From the NCBI RefSeq assembly GCF_002024165.1, contig NZ_MWQN01000003.1, positions 806,001-870,000 of the forward strand: 64,000 nt of DNA, written 5' to 3'. Both the position numbers and the translations under genes were made by a program. The notes under the pieces were generated by a model, which saw only the letters and a program-made list of their open reading frames with translations, searched no databases and was not told the origin of the DNA. This document shows, piece after piece, positions 1-8,486 of the stretch (position 1 is the first letter of the stretch; each line of letters starts with the position of its first letter). Source of the stretch: Embleya scabrispora (lineage in GTDB: Bacteria > Actinomycetota > Actinomycetes > Streptomycetales > Streptomycetaceae).

Positions 1-201
1 GACGACTTCGGTGGTGGACCCGGCTTCCATGGTGTGCTCCCCGGCGGTGACGAACGGGCGCCACCCGGTCGGGTCGGCGTCGGGCTCATTCTGCGCGGGG
101 CGAACCGCGCCCGACAGGGCCGGAGGTCCCGAACCCACCAGGGCCGAGAGACCTTCATCGGTGGCCGCGAGCGTCGGCGCGCATCCGGCGACAGCGGTCA
201 T
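1..201 (-). CDS. Possible N-terminal fragment of a protein running off the window
   Basis: An open frame on the minus strand begins at an ATG (complement of 199-201) and runs 67 codons to base 1 without a stop. The product starts MTAVAGCAPTLAATDEG and contains TGWRPFVTAGEHTMEAG. Codons near the window edge are GC-rich in the third position, as expected for a coding region here. No Shine-Dalgarno sequence precedes the ATG; an inverted repeat GGGCCGAACGGCCC lies at about 205-218. I do not recognise the family, and with only 67 residues this could be chance. Confidence 0.25.
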   Translation of the reverse strand, partial: MTAVAGCAPTLAATDEGLSALVGSGPPALSGAVRPAQNEPDADPTGWRPFVTAGEHTMEAGSTTEVV

Positions 202-556
202 CCGGGCCGAACGGCCCTGGGGACCGGGCAATCCGGCCCTGCCCGCCCGTCCGCTTCGACGCCATGCTCGACGGGTCCGGCCGAGGACGCCGATCCCGCT
301 GCCGTCGGCCACTTTTCACCGGCGGTCAAGGGGGTACGCATGGGTGCACGGGAAGAGCGACGACATCGTGCCCCGGCGGACGCCTGCCAGGAAAACTCCC
401 GCACACACGCCGGGTTTTCGGCCATCCGGCCGCCGACGGCCCGGTCCGGGCGTACTCGTCGGCCGACGCAACGAGCAGCGAAGTTCCCCGTCCCGCCGCG
501 CACCACCTCGCACGTGGTCCGACAGCCCTATCCCACCCGAACCCCGGGAGCAGTCC
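202..556. other. Intergenic region without a recognised gene
   Basis: Frames are open here on both strands, but codon bias is not that of a gene and no reading gives a recognisable protein. The perfect inverted repeat GGGCCGAACGGCCC at about 205-218 is the only structure I see; it could be an operator or a short hairpin. Confidence 0.4.
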
Positions 557-1465
557 ATGAACCACAACCCCTCGTCCGCCCCCACCCCCGAGCGCAACGG
601 CGCGCCCCTGCGCGGCCACGTGGTCGTCGGCGTCGACGGCTCCGGGCTCGCGGATCTCGCCGTCGAACAGGCCGCCGACGAAGCGGCCTTCCGAGGCGTG
701 CCGCTGGAGGTGCTGCACGTCGTGGACCGGGCGCCGGACCGCGAGGAGGACCAACAGGCCGCGGAACTGCGGGAGGAAGCGGAATCCCTGGTCCGAACCG
801 CCGCCGAGCGGGCCCGGCTGCGCCGTCCGGACCTGGCGATCGTCACCACGGTCGCACTCGCCCGCATCGTGCCGACCCTGGAGCAGACCACCGACCGAGC
901 CGCGCTCGTCGTTCTCGGCAGTCGCGGACTGGGCGGCTTCGCGGGTCTGTTGCTGGGTTCGGTGTCGCTGTCCGTCGCCGCCGCCGCGCGCTGCCCGATC
1001 CTGGTGGTCCGCGCGCCGCACGCGAACGTCCCACTGGACGCGCCCGGCACGGTCGTCGTGGGGGTGTCCGGCCTCGACTGCGCCCCCGCCGTGGAGGCCG
1101 CGTTCGTCGCGGCCCAGGCGCGCGGCGTGGCACTGCGCGCGGTGCACGCGTGGGCACCCCCGGTGTCGCCCGCCGCGCCCTACGCGGCCCCGCTGTGGAT
1201 CGGCGACGACGGCCGCAAGAACGCCGAGGCCACCCTCGCGGCGGCCCTCGAACCCTTCATGAACCGCTATCGCCAGGTACCGCTGACCGAGCAGATCGTC
1301 TGCGACATCCCCACCCACGCGCTGCTCGCCGCCGGCGACGAGGCCGAGTTGGTCGTCCTGGCCGCCCACCGCCGCCACGGCCGCTTCGGACCCAACCTCG
1401 GCCGCGTCACCCACGCGCTGCTGCACCACTCCAAGGCACCGGTACTGCTGGTCCCGATCGCCTGA
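557..1465 (+). CDS. Universal stress protein, two UspA domains
   Basis: The 302-residue protein has two tandem UspA domains, roughly residues 20-155 and 160-300. The first opens HVVVGVDGSGLADLAVEQA and ends with the ATP-binding pattern G-x2-G-x9-G-S inside GSRGLGGFAGLLLGSVS, so it probably binds ATP. In the second (starting TVVVGVSGLDCAPAVEAA) the loop is degenerate (HRRHGRFGPNLGRVTHALL), so nucleotide binding there is doubtful. The ATG at 557 is chosen because conserved sequence starts soon after it, although the frame is open far upstream. Tandem USPs in actinobacteria often sit in hypoxia or dormancy groups with DevR/DevS kinases and flavin-binding proteins. The neighbours here, a kinase remnant and a PPOX-type protein, fit that. 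Confidence 0.9.
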   Translation: MNHNPSSAPTPERNGAPLRGHVVVGVDGSGLADLAVEQAADEAAFRGVPLEVLHVVDRAPDREEDQQAAELREEAESLVRTAAERARLRRPDLAIVTTVALARIVPTLEQTTDRAALVVLGSRGLGGFAGLLLGSVSLSVAAAARCPILVVRAPHANVPLDAPGTVVVGVSGLDCAPAVEAAFVAAQARGVALRAVHAWAPPVSPAAPYAAPLWIGDDGRKNAEATLAAALEPFMNRYRQVPLTEQIVCDIPTHALLAAGDEAELVVLAAHRRHGRFGPNLGRVTHALLHHSKAPVLLVPIA

Positions 1466-1694
1466 CCGGCTCCCATCACGCCCGGACACGCCGCGTCGAG
1501 GTACAGGTGGAGGCCGACGCGGCGCGGGTGTGGGCGCGGGTACGCGGCAACGGCGCCGACCCGCCGCCCACCCCGGCCCGCGACAGCGGCCCGGCAACAG
1601 TCGCGAACGCGCCGAACCCCTCGACGGCACCCACACCTTCGGCCCGGCACCGGGCGGCGGCGCGGCCCTGGAGCGGCGCGTCCCCCTGCCCTGA
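1466..1694 (+). pseudogene. 3' remnant of a DevS-like sensor histidine kinase
   Basis: Directly after the USP stop the sequence encodes the ATPase-domain end of a two-component kinase without the rest. One frame gives HHARTRRVEVQVEADAARV and then VRGNGADPPP, matching the N-box region and the GxG of HATPase_c. A second frame gives GNSRERAEPLDGTHTFGPA, then GGGAALERRVPLP and a TGA at 1692-1694, the usual tail of DevS/DosT-type kinases. The frames are offset by one base at about 1588-1593. The conserved asparagine and everything upstream (GAF and dimerisation domains) are absent. A strong hairpin begins at the stop codon, as expected for a former gene end. Family assignment is by eye and should be checked by translated search. 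Confidence 0.6.
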
Positions 1695-1716
1695 CGGCCC
1701 CACGGAGCCGTCAGGG
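1689..1716 (+). terminator. Hairpin terminator at the end of the kinase remnant
   Basis: A perfect 10-bp stem, CCCTGACGGC at 1689-1698 and GCCGTCAGGG at 1707-1716, encloses an 8-base loop and overlaps the TGA of the remnant. No T run follows, which is usual for GC-rich actinobacteria. Confidence 0.65.
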
Positions 1717-1796
1717 CCGCGGCGCGGCGCGTGGTGCGGCGAACTCAGGGCCGTTCGGCCCTGTGCCACACCCGCCCCCGGTTCGACAGTGGAGCC

Positions 1797-2237
1797 ATGA
1801 GCAAGCCCCCATCCACGAACCACCCCCTCGACCGTCGAGAAACCCTCCGCCTGATGGCAAGCGAACCGATGGGACGCGTCATCGTCAGCGAGGGCGCCCT
1901 CCCGGCCGTCCACGTGGTGCCGTTCGCCCTCGACCGGGAATGCGTGGTGTTCCGCACCCCGCCCGACTCGCCCCTCGCCAAGGCCGCCCTCGACACGGTG
2001 GTCGCATTCCAAACCGACCGCATCGACCCGACCGCGCACACGGGCTGGACCGGCACCATCACCGGCCACGCCTCCCGAATCGACGACCCCACCACCCTCA
2101 CCCGCCTGAACCACCTGCTCCCCACCCCCACGACCCCCACCAGGCATGGTTCCGAATCACCTCCGAACTCGTCACCGGCCACACCCTCCACCCCCACCGC
2201 CCCCCACCCCTCTCGCCCACCCCGAAGCCGCCCATAG
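1797..2237 (+). CDS. Pyridoxamine 5'-phosphate oxidase-like flavin protein, apparent frameshift
   Basis: The product opens with a PPOX-type split barrel: LDRRETLRLMASEPMGRV, then ALPAVHVVPFALDRECVVF and VVAFQTDRIDPTAHTGWTG. This is the small F420/FMN-binding family often found beside USPs and DevS kinases. From about base 2134 the annotated frame turns to Ser/Thr/Pro-rich sequence ending at 2237. The expected family ending, HQAWFRITSELVTGHTLHP, is present in another frame. Adding one C to the five-C run at 2134-2138 would join the two. The true end after repair is uncertain, perhaps a TGA near 2250. ATG 1797 has GGAG only two bases upstream. The function, flavin- or F420-dependent reduction, is inferred from the family. 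Confidence 0.7.
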   Translation: MSKPPSTNHPLDRRETLRLMASEPMGRVIVSEGALPAVHVVPFALDRECVVFRTPPDSPLAKAALDTVVAFQTDRIDPTAHTGWTGTITGHASRIDDPTTLTRLNHLLPTPTTPTRHGSESPPNSSPATPSTPTAPHPSRPPRSRP

Positions 2238-2249
2238 AAGGCTGCCACC

Positions 2250-3209
2250 GTGACCACCATCGACAGCCCTCGACAAACCGTCCGATCCCCGCGCCTACAC
2301 CCCGGCGACCGAGTGCGCGTCGTCTCCCCCGCCAGTCCACCCACCCGCGACGGCGTCGCGCACGGCGTCGAGTTGCTGACGTCATGGGGGCTGCGAGTCG
2401 AAGTGGGCGAACACGCCTTCGACCGATGGGGGTACATGGCCGGCAGGGACCAGGACCGTGCCGCCGACCTGAATGCGGCCTTCCGCGATCCCGGAGTCCG
2501 CGCCGTGCTCGCGAGCCGGGGCGGAAAGGGCGCCTACCGCATCGTCGACGACCTCGACTTCGACGCGCTGCGTCGTAACCCGAAGCCCCTCGTCGGCTTC
2601 AGCGACATCACCCACCTCCACCTGGCCCTGTGGGCCCACTGCGGACTCGCCTCCCTGCACGGTCCGTTCCCGGACGGAAGCCGAGAACGGTGCGGCCCCG
2701 CCTCGGCCACCGCCCTTCGCCACGCACTGACCACCACCGCCCCGGTAACCCTGCACCGGGACCCCACCGAGCCCACCGCCTCGATCACCTTCGGCGGCAC
2801 AGCGGTCGGCGTCCTGGTCGGCGGCAACCTCGACGCGATCCGCACCGAGACCGGAGCCGGGCTGCCCGCCCTCGACGGAACCATCCTCTTCCTCGAACAC
2901 CAACGAGGCACGGGACTGGGGGAGGTCGATCGTGCACTCACCCAACTCGCCCGCAGCGGCGCCCTGAACGGTCTGCGCGGGGTGGTGCTCGGGCAATTCC
3001 TCGGCTTCGAGCGGGACACCGGCGACCCGACCCTGGGCGGATGGGGCATCCTGGACGTCCTGCGCGACCGGCTGGGCCGGCTGGGCGTCCCCGTCCTCGG
3101 CGGTGTGCCCGCCGGCCACGGCCCCCACCCGCCGACGATCCCGCTCGGTACCGAGGCGGCCCTCGACACCGCCGCCGGAACCCTCACGATCCGGGCGGCC
3201 GTGACCTGA
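2250..3209 (+). CDS. LD-carboxypeptidase family protein (peptidase S66)
   Basis: This 319-residue protein resembles S66 LD-carboxypeptidases, which remove the terminal D-alanine from tetrapeptides in murein recycling, and related MccF-type enzymes. The N-terminal half has RLHPGDRVRVVSPASPP and ASRGGKGAYRIVDDLDFDAL. The nucleophile elbow is PLVGFSDITHLHLALWA, with serine in GFSD. The C-terminal half has VLVGGNLDAI, then LFLEHQRGTGLGEVDRAL carrying the conserved Glu, and GVPAGHGPHPPTIPLG carrying the conserved His. The GTG at 2250 follows GAAGG at 2237-2241 with good spacing. There is no signal peptide, so it acts in the cytoplasm. Whether it acts on murein or on a peptide antibiotic cannot be told. 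Confidence 0.88.
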   Translation: MTTIDSPRQTVRSPRLHPGDRVRVVSPASPPTRDGVAHGVELLTSWGLRVEVGEHAFDRWGYMAGRDQDRAADLNAAFRDPGVRAVLASRGGKGAYRIVDDLDFDALRRNPKPLVGFSDITHLHLALWAHCGLASLHGPFPDGSRERCGPASATALRHALTTTAPVTLHRDPTEPTASITFGGTAVGVLVGGNLDAIRTETGAGLPALDGTILFLEHQRGTGLGEVDRALTQLARSGALNGLRGVVLGQFLGFERDTGDPTLGGWGILDVLRDRLGRLGVPVLGGVPAGHGPHPPTIPLGTEAALDTAAGTLTIRAAVT

Positions 3210-3324
3210 GCGGCAACCGTTCGCGTCGTCCGAGCGCGGCGACCGCCTCGAGTGCCGTGAGCGCAAAACGCCTGCGCCGGCGGGGGTTCGGGATTCCTTG
3301 GGGCGGCGCGCCTACACTCCCCGC

Positions 3325-3984
3325 ATGGCAGGACACGCGACTACGACGGCACTGTCCGATGTGCGCTTCGTGGGGCTTCGCTTCCGGCTGGTGACCCGGG
3401 GTGTGCAGCGCCCGGCGCCGGTGGAGGTGGCCGCCCTCGCGCACCACGGGATCGGGGACCTCGTCTCCTGGCGGGCGCACGCGGTGATCGAACCGCCCGA
3501 GCCCGGGAGCCCTCCCCCCGCACCGATCACGGCTCCCGTACCGCCGGCCGAGCCAGGGTCCTTGGCCGAGGCGCTGGCCGCGATCGACCGGCGGATCTCG
3601 GGCGACCACCCGCACGCGCTGATCGCGGTCCCGCCGTTCGCCGAGACGACGATCATCCGCGAACAACGCGCGTACTGCCCGGCGCTGGCGTCCTGCGTCG
3701 TGCTGGACCTGATGACCCTGGCCGCCGCCGTCCGGCCCACCGCCACGCCGCAGTCCCTGGACGGCCGCCTGCGCGCGATCGGCCTCCAGCCCCCGCAGGA
3801 CCGCGCGGCCACCTGGGACGCGTATGCCGTGACCCACCTCTTCCACACCCTCGTCGGCGAAGGCATCGCCGGCCGCCGCTGGTCCAGCCTGGAAGACCTC
3901 GCCCGCACCGCGGGCAGGTACCCGCCCCCGATCGAACCCGAGTTCCTCCCCCCGAGCGACGTACAGGAGTCCCTGTTCGACTGA
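3325..3984 (+). CDS. DnaQ-fold 3'-5' exonuclease-like protein, catalytic residues degenerate
   Basis: The 219-residue protein aligns by eye to the DEDD exonuclease domain of actinobacterial DnaQ-like proteins. The first strand is DVRFVGLRFRLVTRGVQRPA where active enzymes have D-x-E-T-T-G; the middle has CPALASCVVLDLMTLAAAV; the end has SLDGRLRAIGLQPPQDRAA followed by TWDAYAVTHLFHTLV. The DxE pair and the final H-x4-D are largely lost and only the last Asp looks conserved, so it is probably not a working nuclease. ATG 3325 has no Shine-Dalgarno but lies seven bases after TACACT (3313-3318), suggesting leaderless expression. The product ends QESLFD. Confidence 0.6.
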   Translation: MAGHATTTALSDVRFVGLRFRLVTRGVQRPAPVEVAALAHHGIGDLVSWRAHAVIEPPEPGSPPPAPITAPVPPAEPGSLAEALAAIDRRISGDHPHALIAVPPFAETTIIREQRAYCPALASCVVLDLMTLAAAVRPTATPQSLDGRLRAIGLQPPQDRAATWDAYAVTHLFHTLVGEGIAGRRWSSLEDLARTAGRYPPPIEPEFLPPSDVQESLFD

Positions 3985-4078
3985 GCCGAACTCCCGGGCG
4001 GACGGGCGCCGTTACTCCGGTTCGAGTACATCCTCGGTACGAACGCGCCCGGGCAGCACCGGAACCAGGGCCAGTGCC

Positions 4079-4110
<32 letters not shown>

Positions 4111-4207
4111 CAGCATCGCGCCCGCCCCGATCGTCCGCGCCCATCGCCGGGCCCACGACGGCCGATGACCGACCTTCCCATGCGGACCGCCGATCGGACC
4201 GGGTGAA

Positions 4208-4984
4208 TCAGTCGGGTCGCAGGTCGCCGGCGGCGTAGCGCTTGGAGATCTTGGCGCCCGTGTCGGTGCGGAGGAGGAAGTACCAGGTGCGGTCGCGGTA
4301 GTGCCAGAGTTTGTACCGGATCGCACCGCTGTGTGGTGTGCGGTTGCGCTCGTCGACGACGACGCGGACGCGGTCGCCCTCGTGATAGGCGGGCTCGGGG
4401 ATGTCCACGATTGCGGACTCCAGCACCAATGCCCGTGCCTGGTCGGTGAGTTGGTCGGCTTCGAGCGCGGCCCGCAGGGCCGAGGCGGCGGCCGAGAGGT
4501 CATGGCGGGTGCCGAACGGGGCCAGCTCGTGCAGATCGAACCGCCGGTCCGGCTCGGCGCGCAAGCGGGCGACCGCGTGGTGGTACATCGGGACCTCGCT
4601 CCAACCGCCGTGCGGCAGTTCGCGGTGCACCTCACCCGACGCACCCATCGCGGACAGGATGTCCTCGGACACCAGCGGGTGCCGGACGTAGGCCTCCACG
4701 ACGGCCAGGCGCAACTCGATGTCGACAACGGCCCGGCACAGCGCGACCAGGTCGCCCGGCCTGGCGATCAGATTGACGAAGGTCTGGTCGACGAACCGCC
4801 CGGCGTCGCGGTGCCGTTCACCGCACCCGAAGACGAGCCGTGCGGCGTCGGCGAACACCGTGGCGAAGACGTCCTCGTGTGCCCACAACCGGGTGGCGTG
4901 CAGCCGATCCGCGAGCAATCGGTAGCGCTGGTACACGGATATCGACATCAACTCGTGGACCGGGATGTGGTCGCCGCTGTGCAT
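4208..4984 (-). CDS. Hypothetical protein with a C-terminal SH3-like domain
   Basis: I do not recognise this 258-residue protein. The ATG (complement of 4982-4984) follows GGAAG seven bases upstream; a second in-frame ATG lies 12 codons in. The body, about residues 15-190, looks helical (YQRYRLLADRLHATRLWAH, RPGDLVALCRAVVDIELRL). The last ~60 residues form a beta-rich unit, YHEGDRVRVVVDERNRTPH then YKLWHYRDRTWYFLLRTDTG, reminiscent of small SH3 or Tudor barrels. There is no signal peptide or membrane segment. It stands alone, convergent with 3325-3984. Confidence 0.7.
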   Translation of the reverse strand: MHSGDHIPVHELMSISVYQRYRLLADRLHATRLWAHEDVFATVFADAARLVFGCGERHRDAGRFVDQTFVNLIARPGDLVALCRAVVDIELRLAVVEAYVRHPLVSEDILSAMGASGEVHRELPHGGWSEVPMYHHAVARLRAEPDRRFDLHELAPFGTRHDLSAAASALRAALEADQLTDQARALVLESAIVDIPEPAYHEGDRVRVVVDERNRTPHSGAIRYKLWHYRDRTWYFLLRTDTGAKISKRYAAGDLRPD

Positions 4985-5522
4985 CCGCCCGCTTCCGTCG
5001 TCCCTCGCGCCCGCCCCCGTGCCGTATTGCCGGATCGGCGCCGACAGTCTAGCCGGCGCCGATCCGTGGGCGGTCCTCACCGGGTCCGCCGGCCACGCCC
5101 CCGCTCCATACCCGTGCGGGACCACGCGCCCCGAAGCGGTGACCGGGTGGGTGCCGGGCCGACGACGATCACGCCGGCCGACTCCCCGATCGTGTGGGTA
5201 CAGCGCTCGCTCGCGCCCAGGCATCGCGGGCACGACATGGCGCGTCGACGTCGCCCGTCGCCACCGCCGCCCTCGCCCTCGTCGCCCGGCGTGCTCTTCG
5301 CCGCCCCGGTCGTCGTACGCATGTTCGCTCCCATTCGGTGAGGCCGATCGCCCACACCAGAAAAGCCGTACCCGCCGCATCACGCATACGCACGACCGGA
5401 CCACCCCGGCCCCGCAGGGCACACGACCCGGGGAAATCTCCACTCCGACCCACGCACCCGTGCGGGTGAACGGCCCGGCCGGGCATCGGGTGCGCTCGGC
5501 CTCGGGCGGCGGGCAAAAGCGT

Positions 5523-5551
5523 TTGTCCGGTGTCGCGGTGGGGACTACCGT
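5523..5551 (+). promoter_or_regulatory. Probable leaderless sigma-70-type promoter for 5558
   Basis: TTGTCC (5523-5528) and TACCGT (5546-5551) are separated by 17 bases. The expected transcription start falls on or next to the GTG at 5558, which has no Shine-Dalgarno sequence. Confidence 0.5.
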
Positions 5552-5557
5552 GCCCGT

Positions 5558-6214
5558 GTGCATCTCTTCTCACACTCGTGGACGGCATTGCGCGCGGCGG
5601 TTGCCGGGCTTTCGGACGAGGACTTCGCACGGCCGTCGGGGTGTACCGGCTGGCTGGTGCAGGACCTGGTGTGCCATTTGGTCATCGACGCGCAGGACGT
5701 TCTGATCACACTCGTGACGCCCGCCGACTCGGAGCCGACGCGCGATGCGGTGACGTATTGGGAGGTCGCCGAGACGCCGCCGACCGGTGACGATCCGCTC
5801 GACGCGTTGACGGTTCGGCTGGCCGCCGCGTATCAGGATCCCGGGCTGCTCAAGTTCCACCTCGACGACGTCGGCTCGGCCGCCGGGCGTGCGGCCGAAC
5901 TGGCCGATCCGAAGCTGCGGGTCGGTACACGGGACCAGGTGCTCACGGTGGGCGACTACCTGTCCGTGTACGTCCTGGAGTGGACCCTGCACCACCTCGA
6001 CCTGATCGCACACCTCCCGGACGCGGCGGACCCGCCCGCCGAGGGGCTGGCCCGGACTCGCGAGTTGCTGGAGCGGATCGCCGGGGCCTCCTTCCCGAAG
6101 TCGTGGTCGGACCGGGACGCGCTGCTGGTCGGTACCGGGCGGCGTGCGGCGACGGATGGGGAGCGGGCCGAACTGGGTGATCTCGCGGCGCGGCTGCCGC
6201 TCTTCCTCGGCTGA
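5558..6214 (+). CDS. DinB/mycothiol-dependent maleylpyruvate isomerase-fold protein
   Basis: This 218-residue protein has the N-terminal four-helix bundle of the actinobacterial TIGR03083/MDMPI family: SHSWTALRAAVAGLSDEDF, GCTGWLVQDLVCHLVIDAQ, and the last helix VGDYLSVYVLEWTLHHLDLI. The His in CHLV, Glu in LEWT and His in LHHLD are candidate metal ligands. Characterised members bind zinc and transfer or isomerise thiol adducts of mycothiol. The C-terminal part (residues ~150-218) contains LLVGTGRRAATDGERAEL. The GTG at 5558 fits the upstream promoter. The substrate is unknown. Confidence 0.75.
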   Translation: MHLFSHSWTALRAAVAGLSDEDFARPSGCTGWLVQDLVCHLVIDAQDVLITLVTPADSEPTRDAVTYWEVAETPPTGDDPLDALTVRLAAAYQDPGLLKFHLDDVGSAAGRAAELADPKLRVGTRDQVLTVGDYLSVYVLEWTLHHLDLIAHLPDAADPPAEGLARTRELLERIAGASFPKSWSDRDALLVGTGRRAATDGERAELGDLAARLPLFLG

Positions 6215-6542
6215 CGATTCGAGGCGGGGCTCGCGGGGTGCGCCGCGTGCGCTGTCGGGGTCCGTCGATGGCAAGAAGCGTGCCCGTCCCTGATTCCGCC
6301 GCCGCGACTCGGTCCCGGTGCGGCGTGGCGACTACTTCCGGGGGAGCATGGGCTTCACCGTGCCATGCCGCCCACGGAGCACGCGAGGAGCCTTCTCCCG
6401 TCGGATGCGGGCGCCGGGAGGCGCGGGCGAGAGTTGTTCTCGTCAGAGCGGCCGCGTGGGGTGGAGGCGTCCGCCCTACCCGGTGCGCCGCGTCCGGGCC
6501 GGGTTGTGTACCGGCGCTTTCGACCACCGACGGGGAACTGCT
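6215..6542. other. Intergenic region with a short inverted repeat
   Basis: No gene is supported in these 328 bases. A short inverted repeat CGAGA-GTTGT-TCTCG at 6428-6442 could be a regulatory site for the hydrolase at 6543; nothing else stands out. Confidence 0.4.
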
Positions 6543-7775
6543 GTGGAGCACCGACCAACCGAGAACGGCACCGACAACGAGGCCGATCCCGAAGTCGGCA
6601 CCGATACCGGCGTCGGCGGGGCGGCCGGTGGCGGCCGGGGCGACGAGGACGGCTCGGCCGCCGAGGCCCGACCGGGCGCCGACGCGGACGCGACGGTGAC
6701 CGAGGCGGGTGCCGGCGTCGGTGCGAGTGTCGGTGCCTCCGCGGCCGAGCCGCCCTCGGACGCCGACCATCCGGCCACGGACCCGCCGTCCGACGGGACC
6801 CCGCCGCCCCGGACGCGGTCGCGGCTTCGCCGGTGGGGGCGGCGGATCGCGTTGACCTGTGTCGTGACGCTGGTCGCCGTGACGCTCGCGTCGTTCACGT
6901 ACAACGCGTTCACCGACGACCGGGCCGACCCACCCGAGGGGCTGACCTACGTACAGGCGGCCGACATCCGTACGCGCTACCAGACGTGGGGCACGTCCGG
7001 GTCGCCCGTCGTCCTCGTGCACGGCGCCTTCGAGTCCGTCGACACCTGGTCGCGGCTGGCTCCACTGCTGGCCCGCAACCACCGGGTCTACGCGCTCGAT
7101 CTGACCGGCTACGGCTACAGCCAGCGGCGCGGCCCGTACACGGTCGACCACCTCACCCGGCAACTCCTGGGCTTCCTCGACGCGATGCACCTGGGTGGTC
7201 CGGGTGAACGGCCGCTGCTGGTGGGCCACTCCAGCGGAGCCGCGATGGTCGCGGAGGCGGCCCTGCGCGCGCCCGAGCGGATCGGGGGAATGATGCTCCT
7301 CGACGGCGACGCGCTCGACACCGGCGCCGGTCCGCCGTCCGCGCTCCGGTACGTGCTGATCGACCCGTTCCGCACCAGCCTGCTGCGGATCGGGCTCGGT
7401 ACGGACTGGCTGATCCGGAAGGTGTACGGCTCGCAGTGCGGACCGCAGTGCCCTCGACTGGACGGCGCGGGGGTCGACCAGTGGCGGCGACCCTTCCAGG
7501 TCGCGGGCGCCGAGGGCGCGCTGTGGAGCATGCTCGGCGAGGGAGTGCTCGGGATACCCGCCGACCGCCTGCGGCGGCTGCGCGACGTGCCCATGCCCAA
7601 GTCGGTGGTCTTCGGCGCGAACGACGACGTGTTCGACCCCAAGACCCCCACCGAAACCGCGGACCGCATAGGCGCCCCACCTCCCACGCTCATCCCCAGG
7701 TCCCGCCACCTCCCCATGATCTCCGCCCCCGAAGCGGTAGCCGGCGCAATCGACGCGGTCCCGGCACGGCAGTAG
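6543..7775 (+). CDS. Membrane-anchored alpha/beta hydrolase
   Basis: The 410-residue protein has an acidic, low-complexity cytoplasmic N-terminus (about 90 residues), a basic RLRRWGRR stretch and one membrane helix ALTCVVTLVAVTLASF near residues 100-116. An alpha/beta-hydrolase domain follows, facing outward. It has the oxyanion motif VVLVHGAFESVDTW, nucleophile elbow VGHSSGAAM, acid in VFGANDDVFD and catalytic His in RSRHLPMI. GTG 6543 is chosen because GGGGAA (6532-6537) lies five bases upstream. The frame stays open further upstream, but codon bias is poor there. The family covers esterases, peptidases and dehalogenases, so the substrate cannot be named. Confidence 0.82.
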   Translation: MEHRPTENGTDNEADPEVGTDTGVGGAAGGGRGDEDGSAAEARPGADADATVTEAGAGVGASVGASAAEPPSDADHPATDPPSDGTPPPRTRSRLRRWGRRIALTCVVTLVAVTLASFTYNAFTDDRADPPEGLTYVQAADIRTRYQTWGTSGSPVVLVHGAFESVDTWSRLAPLLARNHRVYALDLTGYGYSQRRGPYTVDHLTRQLLGFLDAMHLGGPGERPLLVGHSSGAAMVAEAALRAPERIGGMMLLDGDALDTGAGPPSALRYVLIDPFRTSLLRIGLGTDWLIRKVYGSQCGPQCPRLDGAGVDQWRRPFQVAGAEGALWSMLGEGVLGIPADRLRRLRDVPMPKSVVFGANDDVFDPKTPTETADRIGAPPPTLIPRSRHLPMISAPEAVAGAIDAVPARQ

Positions 7776-7856
7776 CCGGCAAACGATCGTCGGACAGGCG
7801 GAGCGCGGGTGACCTGGGTCACGGGAACCCCCCGGGGGCTGCGGACAACTTGATAC

Positions 7857-8486
7857 GTGAACTACTCGATGCATGCCGCGATTCGCGCTGGGGATCCCGT
7901 TCGCTTTCGGGAGATGTTCCAGGCGCACCACGGGGTCGTGTACGCGCACGCCTACCGGGTCACCGGCGACTGGGCGGCGGCGGAGGACGTCGTCTCGCTG
8001 ACGTTCTTGGAGGCCTGGCGGCTGCGGGAACGGCTGCGCGACGAAGGTGATACGCCGCTGCCCTGGCTGATGGGCATCGCGGTCAACGTGTTGCGCAACC
8101 GCCATCGGGCGGCGCGCAGGCATCGGCACGCGATGGCGAGATCCCCCGGGCGGACCGTGGTACCCGACATCGCCGACGCCGTCGTCGACCGGATCGACGA
8201 CGGCGAGCGGCTGGCCGCGGCCCGCGCCGCGCTGGGCCGGCTGCGCCGTACCGATCGCGAGATCTTCACCCTGTGCGTGTGCTCGGGACTGACCTATGCC
8301 GAGGTCGCCCAGGCGCTGAACCTGCCGGTGGGCACGGTGCGTTCCCGGCTCTCCCGTGCGCGGGCCCGGTTGCGCGGGCTGGCCGAGGAGGAACTGCGCG
8401 TGATGCGAGGCACCTTCGTCCCGCCCGGCGCGGCGACCTCGTCACCCACCCCCGTCCGTACGATCCTCCGGGAGTCGGCCCCATGA
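7857..8486 (+). CDS. ECF RNA polymerase sigma factor
   Basis: The 209-residue protein has region 2, FREMFQAHHGVVYAHAYRVTG followed shortly by AAEDVVSLTFLEAWR, and region 4, LRRTDREIFTLCVCSGLTYA with the helix-turn-helix VAQALNLPVGTVRSRLSRAR. It overlaps the next gene by four bases (ATGA, 8483-8486). That partner is a membrane protein found beside ECF factors in Streptomyces and may act as its regulator. GTG 7857 has no Shine-Dalgarno. GGGAAC at 7823-7828 resembles the -35 of many ECF promoters, so autoregulation is possible, but no convincing -10 pairs with it. Confidence 0.88.
   Translation: MNYSMHAAIRAGDPVRFREMFQAHHGVVYAHAYRVTGDWAAAEDVVSLTFLEAWRLRERLRDEGDTPLPWLMGIAVNVLRNRHRAARRHRHAMARSPGRTVVPDIADAVVDRIDDGERLAAARAALGRLRRTDREIFTLCVCSGLTYAEVAQALNLPVGTVRSRLSRARARLRGLAEEELRVMRGTFVPPGAATSSPTPVRTILRESAP

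Noticed and set aside
11..556. Upstream extension of the universal stress protein to 484 residues
   Set aside because: The extra 182 residues are Arg/Pro-rich with poor codon bias; the USP domain starts right after the ATG at 557.
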